Assembly: GCA_016714765.1 (NCBI GenBank)
Contig: JADKCF010000009.1
Coordinates: 3,539-67,538 of the forward strand
DNA: 64,000 nucleotides
From: Saprospiraceae bacterium
GTDB taxonomy: Bacteria > Bacteroidota > Bacteroidia > Chitinophagales > Saprospiraceae
Reading direction: 5' to 3'
The notes beneath the pieces were generated by a model, which was not told the origin of the DNA, made no database searches, and was given only the letters and a program-made list of their open reading frames with translations. Numbering within the stretch: position 1 is the stretch's first letter; each line of letters starts with the position of its first letter. Shown here piece after piece: positions 47,998-56,973 of this stretch. The position numbers and the translations under genes are program-made.

Positions 47998-49371
47998 TTA
48001 CATACCAGCACCTATCGTGATGCCTTGATTTCCTCTTCCTTGGATACGACCTGATTTTACCAGACCGTCATATTTTCTCATTAATAAATAACTTTCTATT
48101 TGCTGCAGTGTATCCAATACCACTCCTACAAGGATAAGCAATGAAGTACCTCCGAAAAAATAAGCGAATGCTGAATTAACACCCGCAAAAGCTGCAATTG
48201 CCGGCAATATAGCTATCATACCTATGAATATTGCTCCCGGGAGAGTAATGCGCGTAGTCAGCGTATCAATATAATCCTGAGTATCCTGTCCTGGCTTGAT
48301 ACCGGGAATAAATGAATTCATTCTCTTCAGATACTCTGCATACTGCTGCGGATTAACTATCAGAGCTGTATAAACATAAGTAAATATTACTATCAAAATA
48401 AAAAATACTGTGTTGTAAGCCAATGACATTGGATTATTCAATGCTAGCAAAAGATTGCTCTGTACGCCTGCATTTCCAGTTGCCCACTGGGCTGCTGTCA
48501 AAGGTAAAAACATGATAGCTTGTGCAAAAATGATAGGCATTACACCTGCAGCACTCAATTTAAGATTTATAAAATCATTAGCACCCGATCCTCCTGACAC
48601 ATCACCTGCTGCTCTTCCTACCATCCTTTTTGCTGCCTGAATTGGAATTTTCCTGACACCTTGCACCAAAAGAATAGTTACAACGATAATGAAGAACCAA
48701 ACTATAAACTCAAGAATCAATGGAATCCACCTGTTGTTGGCAATTTGTCCTAGAATCTCTGATAGCACAGCCTGTGGTAGCCTGGCAATGATACCCACCA
48801 TAATCAATAAAGAGATACCATTCCCTATACCCTTATCTGTTATTTTTTCTCCTAACCACATAGCAAATATTGTACCTGTAGCAAGGATAATCATGTTACT
48901 GAACCAAAAAATCCCAGGATTGATGCTTGCATCTACTGCTCCTGGTGTTGTTTTAAGCATTAATATATAACCACTACCTTGAACCAAGGTGATTAGTAAT
49001 GTTAAAAAACGAGTGATTTGACTGATCTTTTTCCTTCCTGATTCCCCCTCTTTCTGCTGTAATCGCTGAAAATAAGGTACCGCAAACCCTAATAGTTGTA
49101 CTATGATTGAAGCTGTAATGTATGGCATGATACCTAAAGCAAATATTGATCCCTGGTTAAAAGCACCACCTGTAAAGGTATTGATCAACTGCAAAAGGTC
49201 ATTTGCTTTTCTACCATCAGCAGCAGCATCCAAAGCTAGTGCATTAACACCAGGCAACACAATATATGAGCCCAATCTGTAAACTGCAAGTATAAGCAAC
49301 GTGAAAAGGATTTTATCCTTAAGTTCCTTTATGCTCCAGATATTTTTTAATGTTTCTAAAAACTTATTCAT
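47998..49371 (-). CDS. secY: Protein translocase subunit SecY
   Basis: 457 residues with about ten membrane helices, the pore of the Sec translocon. Motifs include YRLGSYIVLPGVN near the start and the GIGNGISLLIMVGI helix (lateral gate region). Only 8 bp precede map. It follows rplO, as in the spc operon. Confidence 0.97.
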   Translation of the reverse strand: MNKFLETLKNIWSIKELKDKILFTLLILAVYRLGSYIVLPGVNALALDAAADGRKANDLLQLINTFTGGAFNQGSIFALGIMPYITASIIVQLLGFAVPYFQRLQQKEGESGRKKISQITRFLTLLITLVQGSGYILMLKTTPGAVDASINPGIFWFSNMIILATGTIFAMWLGEKITDKGIGNGISLLIMVGIIARLPQAVLSEILGQIANNRWIPLILEFIVWFFIIVVTILLVQGVRKIPIQAAKRMVGRAAGDVSGGSGANDFINLKLSAAGVMPIIFAQAIMFLPLTAAQWATGNAGVQSNLLLALNNPMSLAYNTVFFILIVIFTYVYTALIVNPQQYAEYLKRMNSFIPGIKPGQDTQDYIDTLTTRITLPGAIFIGMIAILPAIAAFAGVNSAFAYFFGGTSLLILVGVVLDTLQQIESYLLMRKYDGLVKSGRIQGRGNQGITIGAGM

Positions 49372-49382
49372 GTTTTTACAAA

Positions 49383-49829
49383 TTAAGCATTTATTGTTCC
49401 GCCAGCAGCTTCAATTTTTGTTTTTGCAGTAGCTGAAAAAGCATCTACATTCACATTCAATTTTACAGTGATTTCACCGTTACCTAAAACTTTCACTTTT
49501 TCACCACGATTGATAATACCTTCATTATATAAAGCTACTTTGGTGATCTCAGTCAAACCATAATTGTCAAAGATTTCCTGAAGCCTGGAAACATTTATTG
49601 CCACATAAGTGACATTATTGATATTCTTAAATCCTCTTTTAGGTAACCTCATCTGAATAGGCATCTGACCACCTTCAAAAGCCCTTTTACTTTTGTAACC
49701 GGTTCTTGCTTTGGCTCCCTTATGACCTTTTGAAGCAGTACCACCTGAACCTGAACCTTCACCACGTCCCAGTCTTCCTTTTTCAGTTTTTACAGATCCC
49801 GCTGCAGGAGTTAAATTATGCAATTTCAT
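49383..49829 (-). CDS. rplO: 50S ribosomal protein L15
   Basis: 148 residues. Opens MKLHNLTPAAGSVKTEKGRLGRGEGSGSGG (Gly-rich tail that threads into 23S rRNA) and ends in the globular VKLNVNVDAFS region. It follows rpmD by about 40 bp. Confidence 0.97.
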   Translation of the reverse strand: MKLHNLTPAAGSVKTEKGRLGRGEGSGSGGTASKGHKGAKARTGYKSKRAFEGGQMPIQMRLPKRGFKNINNVTYVAINVSRLQEIFDNYGLTEITKVALYNEGIINRGEKVKVLGNGEITVKLNVNVDAFSATAKTKIEAAGGTINA

Positions 49830-49872
49830 TACTATAAATTTACAATATTATTATCAATTGGTGGGTTTCCCC

Positions 49873-50052
49873 TTAACATTCTTCTACTATAATCAAGTGT
49901 CTCACTTTATCTACCATACCCATTATCTGAGGCGTTACTTCCTTTACAACAGGATTGTGAAGCTTTTTGACCCCTAAAGCTATCATAGTAGCTTTTTGAC
50001 GTTTGCTTCTGTCAATAGTACTTTTAATCTGTGTTATTTTTATATTTCCCAT
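49873..50052 (-). CDS. rpmD: 50S ribosomal protein L30
   Basis: 59 residues, below the ORF-scan size limit, found in the gap between rpsE and rplO. It reads MGNIKITQIKSTIDRSKRQK, then LGVKKLHNPVV and ends HLIIVEEC. Normal place in the spc operon; 20 bp after rpsE. Confidence 0.94.
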   Translation of the reverse strand: MGNIKITQIKSTIDRSKRQKATMIALGVKKLHNPVVKEVTPQIMGMVDKVRHLIIVEEC

Positions 50053-50072
50053 TGCTGTGGATATTTTAATTA

Positions 50073-50585
50073 TTAACCTTCGTAAACTTTATTTAATTCT
50101 ATACCTCTGTGTTTAGCCACTTCTTTTGCATTTCTCATTTTAGATAATGCATCTATAGTTGCTTTGACAACATTGTGAGGATTGGAAGAACCCTGTGACT
50201 TGGCCAATACATTATGTACACCTGCCATCTCCAGCACTGCACGCATTGCTCCCCCTGCTATTACACCGGTACCATCTGCTGCTGGTTTCACTAGAACTTT
50301 ACCTGCACCATACTTCCCTTTTTGCTCGTGAGGTACAGTACCTTTGTGCAAAGATACTTTTATCATATTTTTCTTTGCATCCTGGACAGCTTTCTGAATA
50401 GACTCTGATACATCCAATGCCTTACCCAGGCCATGACCTACAGAACCATTACCGTCACCTACAACGACTAAGGCCGAAAAACTGAACGTTCTACCCCCTT
50501 TAGTCACCTTAGCAACTCTCGAAAGATTAACAAGTTTTTCCTTTATTTCTGATTCACCCTGATTAACTTTAGCTGGTGCTGACAT
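50073..50585 (-). CDS. rpsE: 30S ribosomal protein S5
   Basis: 170 residues: VAKVTKGGRTFSFSALVVVGDGNG opens the double-stranded RNA binding part, then GKYGAGKVLVKPAADGTGVIAGG. It lies at the decoding side of the 30S and takes part in accuracy. Starts 12 bp after rplR. Confidence 0.97.
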   Translation of the reverse strand: MSAPAKVNQGESEIKEKLVNLSRVAKVTKGGRTFSFSALVVVGDGNGSVGHGLGKALDVSESIQKAVQDAKKNMIKVSLHKGTVPHEQKGKYGAGKVLVKPAADGTGVIAGGAMRAVLEMAGVHNVLAKSQGSSNPHNVVKATIDALSKMRNAKEVAKHRGIELNKVYEG

Positions 50586-50597
50586 ATCTTATATTTT

Positions 50598-50942
50598 TTA
50601 AAAAATTAATCCACCTTCTCTGGCACCATCAGCCAAAGATTTAACTCTACCATGATACTGATATCCACCTCTGTCAAAAACCACTTTACTGATTCCTGCA
50701 GATAATGCCTTCGAAGCAAGCAATTTACCCACTTCTCCAGAAATGGTTACCTTGTTTCCGGACGCTTTCATGCCCTTTGAAGTGGCACTTGCAATGGTTA
50801 CCCCATTTACATCGTCTATCAACTGGCAATAGATATCTTTATTGCTTCTAAAAACAGAAAGCCTTGGTTTGTCGTGTGATCCACTTACCTTCTTGCGTAT
50901 TCTGTATTTGACTCTCGTCCTGTTATATAACTTACTATCCAT
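50598..50942 (-). CDS. rplR: 50S ribosomal protein L18
   Basis: 114 residues, binding 5S rRNA: RTRVKYRIRKKVSGSHDKPRLSVF and the C-terminal DRGGYQYHGRVKSLADGARE. Starts 24 bp after rplF. Confidence 0.97.
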   Translation of the reverse strand: MDSKLYNRTRVKYRIRKKVSGSHDKPRLSVFRSNKDIYCQLIDDVNGVTIASATSKGMKASGNKVTISGEVGKLLASKALSAGISKVVFDRGGYQYHGRVKSLADGAREGGLIF

Positions 50943-50966
50943 CTTATTCAGCTTTGGATTTATTTA

Positions 50967-51524
50967 TTATTTCTTACCTGATGTCTTTCCTGCCTTTCTT
51001 CTCAGTATCTCACCTGCGAACTTGATACCTTTTCCTTTGTAAGGTTCTGGTTTTCTATAAGTTCTGATTTTGGCACAAACTTGACCCAAAAGTTGCTTGT
51101 CTGAACCTTCAAGGATGATAGTAGGGTTTTCTCCTTTCTCCATCTTTGTTACCAGTTTGAGCTCACCCGGAATCATAAAATAAATAGGGTGTGAGTATCC
51201 AATCAGTAATTCCAGAAGATTTCCTGTATTGCTGACCCTGTAACCTACTCCGATGAGTTCCATCTGCTTTGTAAATCCAGTAGAAACTCCAGTTACCATA
51301 TTATTAATCAAAGACCTTGATAATCCATGGGCTTCACGATGCCTTTTTTGTTCTGTAGGTCTAGCGACTGTCAGGTCTCCATTTTCAACACTGACACTCA
51401 GATCTGGATTGATCTGCTCAGACAATGTTCCTCTTGTACCTTTTACAGTGACTAAGTTTCCTTTTGAAATATCTACCGTAACTCCGCTTGGGATACTAAT
51501 TACAGCTTTGCCAATTCTCGACAT
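50967..51524 (-). CDS. rplF: 50S ribosomal protein L6
   Basis: 185 residues. MSRIGKAVISIPSGVTV, then the two repeated alpha/beta halves and EPYKGKGIKFAGEILRRKAGKT at the end. Lies near the GTPase-associated centre. Starts 21 bp after rpsH. Confidence 0.97.
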   Translation of the reverse strand: MSRIGKAVISIPSGVTVDISKGNLVTVKGTRGTLSEQINPDLSVSVENGDLTVARPTEQKRHREAHGLSRSLINNMVTGVSTGFTKQMELIGVGYRVSNTGNLLELLIGYSHPIYFMIPGELKLVTKMEKGENPTIILEGSDKQLLGQVCAKIRTYRKPEPYKGKGIKFAGEILRRKAGKTSGKK

Positions 51525-51545
51525 GACTATAAATATTTTATAATA

Positions 51546-51950
51546 TTAATAAATGTAACAGATTAATTCTCCGCCGATATTCTCTTTTCTAGCCTTCTTA
51601 TCTGTCATAAGACCTTTAGAAGTAGAGATGATGGCTATTCCTAATCCATTGATTATTTTTGGCAAATTCTCTGCTCCTGCATATTGTCTCAAACCTGAAG
51701 TTGAAATTCTGCCTAGCTCTCTTATCACCGGTTTCTTGGTGGTCGGATCATATTTAAGTGCTATGCTGATGACACCTTGTTTGCCTGCGGCATCATCAAA
51801 TTTGTACTTTAGAATATATCCGTGCTCATAAAGAATTTCAGTGATCGCCTTCTTCATGTTGGATGAAGGAATTTCGACAACTTTGTGACCTGCCATCTGA
51901 GCATTTCTGATTCTGGTCAAATAATCTGCAATTGGATCTGTTACTATCAT
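51546..51950 (-). CDS. rpsH: 30S ribosomal protein S8
   Basis: 134 residues: DPIADYLTRIRNAQMAGH and C-terminal GIAIISTSKGLMTDKKARK. S8 binds 16S rRNA helix 21 and, in other bacteria, controls the spc operon mRNA. Starts 28 bp after rpsN. Confidence 0.97.
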   Translation of the reverse strand: MIVTDPIADYLTRIRNAQMAGHKVVEIPSSNMKKAITEILYEHGYILKYKFDDAAGKQGVISIALKYDPTTKKPVIRELGRISTSGLRQYAGAENLPKIINGLGIAIISTSKGLMTDKKARKENIGGELICYIY

Positions 51951-51978
51951 TTTAAAACTAATAATCTATTAAAAAAAA

Positions 51979-52248
51979 TTACCAACTGGCCTTTGTTATT
52001 CCCGGTATCAAACCTTCGTTGGCCATCTTTCTGAAAGTGACACGATTGATTCCGAACCTTCTCATATACCCTTTTGGTCTTCCTGTCAGTTTGCATCTGT
52101 TGTGCAATCTCACTTTAGATGAATTACGAGGCAATTTGTCCAATGCTTCATAATCTCCTGCTTCCTTAAGCTTTTTACGAAGATCGGCATACTTAGCCAC
52201 CAATCTTTCTCTCTTTATTTCTCTTGCAATAACTGATTTTCTAGCCAT
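51979..52248 (-). CDS. rpsN: 30S ribosomal protein S14
   Basis: 89 residues. The C-terminal RLHNRCKLTGRPKGYMRRFGINRV block is there, but only the single Cys of NRCKL remains, so it is the zinc-free (C-minus) form. Five bases after rplE. Confidence 0.96.
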   Translation of the reverse strand: MARKSVIAREIKRERLVAKYADLRKKLKEAGDYEALDKLPRNSSKVRLHNRCKLTGRPKGYMRRFGINRVTFRKMANEGLIPGITKASW

Positions 52249-52253
52249 TGGAA

Positions 52254-52811
52254 TTAATTCTTTTGATTTTTAAACGGTAAACCCAATTCTTTTAGTAAAG
52301 CATATGCTTCCGCATCTGTTTTGGCATTGGTCACAAATGTGATATCCATACCAGTGATTTTGTTTACTTTATCTATATCTATCTCCGGAAAGATGATCTG
52401 CTCCTTGATACCCAAAGAATAGTTGCCTCTACCATCAAAACTTTTATCATTGATTCCTTTAAAGTCTCTTACCCTTGGTAATGCTACTGTGACCAATCTG
52501 TCCAAAAACTCATACATCTGTCTGTCTCTAAGAGTTACTCTTGCACCAATTGGCATGAATTCTCTCAGTTTGAAGTTGGATATAGATTTTGAAGCTATAG
52601 TAGACACAGCTTTTTGACCTGTAATAGTGGTCATCTCATTCACTGCATTGTCTACCTGCTTCTTATCCTGTGTAGCAGAACCTACACCCTGGTTAACACA
52701 GATTTTGAGCAGACGAGGAACCTGCATTACAGTTTTATATCCAAACTGCTCATTGAGTTTGGAAACAATTTCCTCCCGGTATTTTGTCTTAAGTCTAGGT
52801 ACGTAACTCAT
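52254..52811 (-). CDS. rplE: 50S ribosomal protein L5
   Basis: 185 residues binding 5S rRNA: PRLKTKYREEIVSKLNEQFG, then INQGVGSATQDKK-type conserved loop and the KGINDKSFDGRGNYSLGIKE block. Its ATG shares the last base of the rplX stop, an overlap for coupled translation. Confidence 0.97.
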   Translation of the reverse strand: MSYVPRLKTKYREEIVSKLNEQFGYKTVMQVPRLLKICVNQGVGSATQDKKQVDNAVNEMTTITGQKAVSTIASKSISNFKLREFMPIGARVTLRDRQMYEFLDRLVTVALPRVRDFKGINDKSFDGRGNYSLGIKEQIIFPEIDIDKVNKITGMDITFVTNAKTDAEAYALLKELGLPFKNQKN

Positions 52812-53146
52812 TACTTGATAATTTCACCTGATTTTTTAGAATATCTTACCAGCTTGCCGTCCACTAACTTTCGTCCTATTCTCGTAGGCTTACCGGTCTT
52901 AGGGTCGATAACCATAAGATTTGATATATGAATAGGAGCCTCCATTTCGTTGATTCCGCCTGGATTATCCTGAGTAGCTTTTGTATGCTTCTTCACCATG
53001 TTTAGTCCCTCAACAATAGCTCTATTGTCTTTGACTAAAACCTGTTTAACTTCGCCTGACTCACCTTTATTGGAGCCGGCAATGACCATCACCTTATCAC
53101 CTTTTTTTATACTTAATTTAGGTGCAAAACGTTTTGTAGTGGACAT
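52811..53146 (-). CDS. rplX: 50S ribosomal protein L24
   Basis: 111 residues, a KOW-type fold: IKKGDKVMVIAGSNKGESGEV and the GINEMEAPIHISNLMVIDP block. An early-assembly protein of the large subunit. Longer than E. coli L24 by a few residues at the C-terminus. Starts 17 bp after rplN. Confidence 0.96.
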   Translation of the reverse strand: MSTTKRFAPKLSIKKGDKVMVIAGSNKGESGEVKQVLVKDNRAIVEGLNMVKKHTKATQDNPGGINEMEAPIHISNLMVIDPKTGKPTRIGRKLVDGKLVRYSKKSGEIIK

Positions 53147-53163
53147 GACTTAAAAATTTATAA

Positions 53164-53529
53164 TTAAAGCACTTCTGGTGCTAATGATACAATACGCATA
53201 TAATCACGATCTCTGAGCTCTCTGGCCACAGGTCCAAAAATACGGGATCCTCTTGGTTCGTCAGCAGCATTCAACAATACTACTGCATTGTCATCGAATC
53301 TGATATAAGAACCATCTTTTCTCCTGATTTCTTTAGACGTTCTTACAATAACTGCTTTAGTTACTGTTCCTTTTTTGATACCTGTAGGTGTAGCTGACTT
53401 TACAGCGACTACAATCTTATCACCTACCGAAGCATATCTTCGTCTGGTACCTCCCAATACTCTGATACAAAGTACTTCTTTGGCTCCACTGTTATCGGCA
53501 ACTTTTAATCTCGACTCTTGTTGGATCAT
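53164..53529 (-). CDS. rplN: 50S ribosomal protein L14
   Basis: 121 residues: MIQQESRLKVADNSGAKEVLCIRVL at the start and GSRIFGPVARELRDR with the conserved MRIVSLAPEVL end. It lies in the 30S-50S bridge. Follows rpsQ by 19 bp. Confidence 0.97.
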   Translation of the reverse strand: MIQQESRLKVADNSGAKEVLCIRVLGGTRRRYASVGDKIVVAVKSATPTGIKKGTVTKAVIVRTSKEIRRKDGSYIRFDDNAVVLLNAADEPRGSRIFGPVARELRDRDYMRIVSLAPEVL

Positions 53530-53548
53530 GACTAATTAAATTTATTAG

Positions 53549-53806
53549 TTATTTTGCTTTTTCTAATACCTCCACCAATCTCCAGCTTTTGTTTTTGCTG
53601 ATTGGTCTCGTTTCAGTTATTTTAACTGTATCTCCTTCATTGCACACGTTGTTTTCGTCGTGTACAAAGAATTTTTTAGATTTCTTTACGAACTTTCCGT
53701 AAATAGGGTGCTTCAGCTTTCTTTCTATCAAAACTGTTATTGTCTTATCCATCTTATTGCTGGACACAACACCTATTCTTACCTTATTTAACAAATTGTC
53801 AGTCAT
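53549..53806 (-). CDS. rpsQ: 30S ribosomal protein S17
   Basis: 85 residues with GVVSSNKMDKTITVLIE and ENNVCNEGDTVKITETRPISKNKSW. An OB-fold protein of early 30S assembly. Starts 21 bp after rpmC. Confidence 0.97.
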   Translation of the reverse strand: MTDNLLNKVRIGVVSSNKMDKTITVLIERKLKHPIYGKFVKKSKKFFVHDENNVCNEGDTVKITETRPISKNKSWRLVEVLEKAK

Positions 53807-53827
53807 TGGACTTAAATTTTATGGTGA

Positions 53828-54082
53828 TTACTTTCTTCTTAATCTCATTTTAGACCTCCCGGCCAATTCAGCCGGAGACATTGCTTTTACTTCTCTTGCT
53901 CTCAACTCTGTCTGAAGTCGGGCTATATCTTTTTTTGTCTCCTTTAGCTCTAAAGGATTTTGAAGGCCCTTAGATCCGTGGTCAAACTTCATTCTGTTTA
54001 GGTCGGTCTGAGCTTGCTTTAACTCTTCATGAATGGCCTCTGCAGACATACTTTGAAGTTCTATAAATTTTTTTGTTGCCAT
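53828..54082 (-). CDS. rpmC: 50S ribosomal protein L29
   Basis: 84 residues, two helices (SMSAEAIHEELKQAQTDLNRM and LQTELRAREVKAM). L29 usually has 60-70 residues; the extra is a short C-terminal basic tail (LAGRSKMRLRRK). It sits at the exit tunnel. Starts 20 bp after rplP. Confidence 0.95.
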   Translation of the reverse strand: MATKKFIELQSMSAEAIHEELKQAQTDLNRMKFDHGSKGLQNPLELKETKKDIARLQTELRAREVKAMSPAELAGRSKMRLRRK

Positions 54083-54102
54083 GTCAGCTTACTTTATTAA
54101 AA

Positions 54103-54522
54103 TTATTCGCTATAATCTGTTCTAACTACTGTCTTAGTCATTACCGGCAATTTCTGTGCTGCCAGTCGCAATGCTTCTACAGCTATTTCCGTAGGAACAC
54201 CGTCGATTTCAAACATTATTTTTCCAGGTTTCACAACTGCTACCCAATGATCCAAAGGTCCTTTACCCTTACCCATACGCACTTCCTGAGGCTTTTTAGT
54301 GATCGGCTTGTCAGGGAAAATCCTGATCCAAACTTTTCCTTCCCTCTTCATGTACCTGGTCATGGCAATCCTCGCAGACTCTAACTGTCTGTTAGTAATC
54401 CTTCCAATCTCCAAAGACTTAAGTGCAAATGAACCGAATGAAATGGTACCGCCTTTTATTGCAATACCCTTGGTTTTCATTTTATGCTGCTTCCTGTACT
54501 TCGTTCTTTTTGGTTGTAACAT
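54103..54522 (-). CDS. rplP: 50S ribosomal protein L16
   Basis: 139 residues with QPKRTKYRKQHKMKTKGIA and RMGKGKGPLDHWVAVVKPG, the loop near the A-site tRNA. The gap of about 73 bp to rpsC is the widest in this part of the block. Confidence 0.97.
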   Translation of the reverse strand: MLQPKRTKYRKQHKMKTKGIAIKGGTISFGSFALKSLEIGRITNRQLESARIAMTRYMKREGKVWIRIFPDKPITKKPQEVRMGKGKGPLDHWVAVVKPGKIMFEIDGVPTEIAVEALRLAAQKLPVMTKTVVRTDYSE

Positions 54523-54595
54523 ATCTATTTGTCATTTAACAAATTACCTTTTTTGCAAAAGTGCCGCAAAGGTAATACAAATTTATTAATTGTTA

Positions 54596-55426
54596 TTATC
54601 TTTTTTTATTTGGTCCGCCACTGCTTCTTCTGTCACCGCCTCTGTCATTACCACCTCTGTCATTGCCTCTTCTGTCTCCTCCACTTCTTCTGTCACCGCC
54701 TCTGTCATTACCGCCTCTGTCTCTTCTGTCTCTGTTATCTCCACCCTGACCTCCTTCTGCATTTGACTTGCTCATGCCGGCATTTGGAGATAAATCTCTC
54801 TTCTCTAGCACTTCTCCTTTACAAATCCAAGTTTTGATACCTATTTTTCCGTAAACTGTGAGTGCCTCTTTTAGAGCATAGTCTATGTCAGCTCTGAAAG
54901 TATGAAGTGGTGTACGACCATCCTTGAACTCCTCACTTCTTGCCATCTCCGCACCATTCAATCGGCCACTTACTCTGACTTTTATCCCTTCAGCACCTGC
55001 TCTCATAGCAGACTGAATAGCCATTTTAATTGCTCTTTTATAATTGATCCTTGATTCGATCTGCTTTGCTATGGTTTCACCTACTATGGCAGAATCTATT
55101 TCTGGTTTTCTTATCTCAATGATATTGATCTGTACGTCCTTACCGGTGAGTTTTTTCAATTCCTCCTTAATACGGTCTACTTCCTGACCACCTTTTCCAA
55201 TGATGATACCCGGTCTGGATGTATGCATGGTTACAGTGACTCTCTTAAGTGTCCTTTCTATGACGATTTTAGAGATGCCGCCTTTTTGAATTCTCGCATT
55301 CAGATATACTCTGATTTGCTCATCTTCAACTACTTTTTGACCAAACTCTTTTCCACCATACCAACTAGAATCCCATCCTCTGATGATTCCTAGCCTGTTA
55401 CCGATTGGATTTGTCTTTTGACCCAT
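54596..55426 (-). CDS. rpsC: 30S ribosomal protein S3 with Arg/Gly/Asp-rich tail
   Basis: 276 residues. The core (about 1-216) is canonical: MGQKTNPIGNRLGIIRGWDSS, KH domain GKGGQEVDRIKEEL, C-terminal domain. It is followed by about 60 residues of DRGGNDRGGDRRS-type repeats ending GGPNKKR. E. coli S3 has 233. The tail DNA has a 60-base direct repeat (54624-54660 and 54684-54720, one mismatch over 37 bases). Part of the S10 operon. Confidence 0.95.
   Translation of the reverse strand: MGQKTNPIGNRLGIIRGWDSSWYGGKEFGQKVVEDEQIRVYLNARIQKGGISKIVIERTLKRVTVTMHTSRPGIIIGKGGQEVDRIKEELKKLTGKDVQINIIEIRKPEIDSAIVGETIAKQIESRINYKRAIKMAIQSAMRAGAEGIKVRVSGRLNGAEMARSEEFKDGRTPLHTFRADIDYALKEALTVYGKIGIKTWICKGEVLEKRDLSPNAGMSKSNAEGGQGGDNRDRRDRGGNDRGGDRRSGGDRRGNDRGGNDRGGDRRSSGGPNKKR
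54624..54720 (-). repeat. 60-bp direct repeat in the rpsC tail
   Basis: The 37-base blocks 54624-54660 and 54684-54720 are 60 bp apart and differ at one position. One period codes 20 residues of the Arg/Gly/Asp-rich tail of S3. Such a repeat can expand or contract by slippage. Confidence 0.85.
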
Positions 55427-55451
55427 GAAATTGATATTTTGAATTAATTAT

Positions 55452-55808
55452 TTATGCTTCAATTTTAACTTTATTCTCTACCACGATGGTGACGTGGTTC
55501 ATTCTCTTCCTTATTCTGTTGGCTCTACCATGAGGTGCCGGTCTGAATCTTTTTAACACAGGACCACCGTCTACAAAAGCTGTTTTTATAAACAACTTGT
55601 AATCCTCAGGGCTCAGTGCGTCTGTTTTGTTAGACCAGTTAGCTATAGCTGATAATACCACCTTTTCCAACCATACTGCAGCTTCTTTATTAGTATACTT
55701 TAGTATGTTCAAGGCGTCATCTACTGATTTACCCCTAATGTTGTCTACTACCAGTCTCATTTTCCTGGCTGACATAGGACAATTTCTTAATCTCGCAAGT
55801 GCCTCCAT
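55452..55808 (-). CDS. rplV: 50S ribosomal protein L22
   Basis: 118 residues: LRNCPMSARKMRLVVDNIRGKSV and the GRANRIRKRMNHVTIVVE loop that lines the exit tunnel. Twenty-five bases before rpsC. Confidence 0.97.
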   Translation of the reverse strand: MEALARLRNCPMSARKMRLVVDNIRGKSVDDALNILKYTNKEAAVWLEKVVLSAIANWSNKTDALSPEDYKLFIKTAFVDGGPVLKRFRPAPHGRANRIRKRMNHVTIVVENKVKIEA

Positions 55809-55846
55809 TATATATATTTTTATGCGATTGCTTAACTTTTTAAATA

Positions 55847-56110
55847 CTACTTCTTACCTCCGTGGCCTCTGAACGTTCGTGTAGGCGAAAATTCACCCAA
55901 CTTGTGTCCTACCATGTTTTCCGTTACAAATACAGGTACAAATGTCTTGCCATTATGCACTGCTATGGTCTGTCCGATCATATCCGGAATGATCATAGAT
56001 GCTCTTGACCAGGTTTTAATAACTGTTTTTTTACTTGATTCATTGGCTTTGGCTACTTTTTCCAAAAGCTTAAAATGAATGTAAGGTCCTTTTTTTATTG
56101 ATCTAGCCAT
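55847..56110 (-). CDS. rpsS: 30S ribosomal protein S19
   Basis: 87 residues: MARSIKKGPYIHFKLLEK and the C-terminal HKLGEFSPTRTFRGHGGKK. Lies in the 30S head. Follows rplB by 10 bp. Confidence 0.97.
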   Translation of the reverse strand: MARSIKKGPYIHFKLLEKVAKANESSKKTVIKTWSRASMIIPDMIGQTIAVHNGKTFVPVFVTENMVGHKLGEFSPTRTFRGHGGKK

Positions 56111-56120
56111 TTGTTAGATG

Positions 56121-56945
56121 TTACTTCTTACGTTTAGAGATAATTAATTTTGATGAAGCTTTGTTTACGCTTCTGGTTTTCTGACCCTTCGCCATGATAC
56201 CTGTTCTTGACCTAGGGTGACCTCCTGAAGCTCTACCTTCACCTCCTCCCATCGGGTGATCCACAGGGTTCATCGCTACACCTCTTACTCTTGATCTCTT
56301 ACCCAACCATCTTGTTTTTCCAGCTTTACCTGAAACTTCCAGTCCATGGTCAGGATTGGATGCTCTGCCTATTACTGCTTTACAAGTCAGTAATACTCTT
56401 CTTACTTCTCCTGATGGCAACTTTACTATCGCATATTTGCCTTCTCTACCCATCATAGTGGCATAAGTACCTGCACTTCTAGCCAAAGCTGCTCCCTTAC
56501 CAGGGCTCATTTCTATGGAATGTATGTCAGCTCCCAATGGGATAGCTGCAAAATAAAGCGCATTTCCGATTTCAGGAGTCGCAGTCGGACCCGAAAGGAT
56601 AGCATCTCCAACTTTTATTTTATCAGGGGCTATGATATATCTCTTCTCACCGTCAGCATATACTATCAATGCGATGAACGCTGATCTGTTAGGATCATAT
56701 TCTATAGTAGATACTTTACCAGGAATACCTTCCTTATCTCTTTTGAAATCTATGATTCTGTATTTCCTCTTAGCACCACCACCGATCTGACGCATTGTCA
56801 TTTTACCATCATGGTTTCTTCCACCGGATTTACCTTTACCACTGGTAAGGCTCTTCTCCGGCTTAGATGCAGTCAACTCGGCAAAATCTACAGAAACTTT
56901 CTGTCTGAGTCCCGGAGTGATCGGATTAAATTTCTTAATTCCCAT
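56121..56945 (-). CDS. rplB: 50S ribosomal protein L2
   Basis: 274 residues. Near the peptidyl transferase centre: GKGAALARSAGTYATMMG and VRGVAMNPVDHPMGGGEGRA, with the conserved His. Follows rplW by about 28 bp. Confidence 0.97.
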   Translation of the reverse strand: MGIKKFNPITPGLRQKVSVDFAELTASKPEKSLTSGKGKSGGRNHDGKMTMRQIGGGAKRKYRIIDFKRDKEGIPGKVSTIEYDPNRSAFIALIVYADGEKRYIIAPDKIKVGDAILSGPTATPEIGNALYFAAIPLGADIHSIEMSPGKGAALARSAGTYATMMGREGKYAIVKLPSGEVRRVLLTCKAVIGRASNPDHGLEVSGKAGKTRWLGKRSRVRGVAMNPVDHPMGGGEGRASGGHPRSRTGIMAKGQKTRSVNKASSKLIISKRKK

Positions 56946-56973
56946 TACTTTCTGCTTTTAATTAATTAAGCTA

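Noticed and set aside
46804..50052. Missing L36 and L30 genes in the ribosomal block
   Set aside because: Both are present but short: rpmJ at 46804-46920 and rpmD at 49873-50052.
54529..54837. Plus-strand ORF rich in Cys/His/Leu over the rpsC tail
   Set aside because: It is the antisense image of the repeat that codes the S3 tail.
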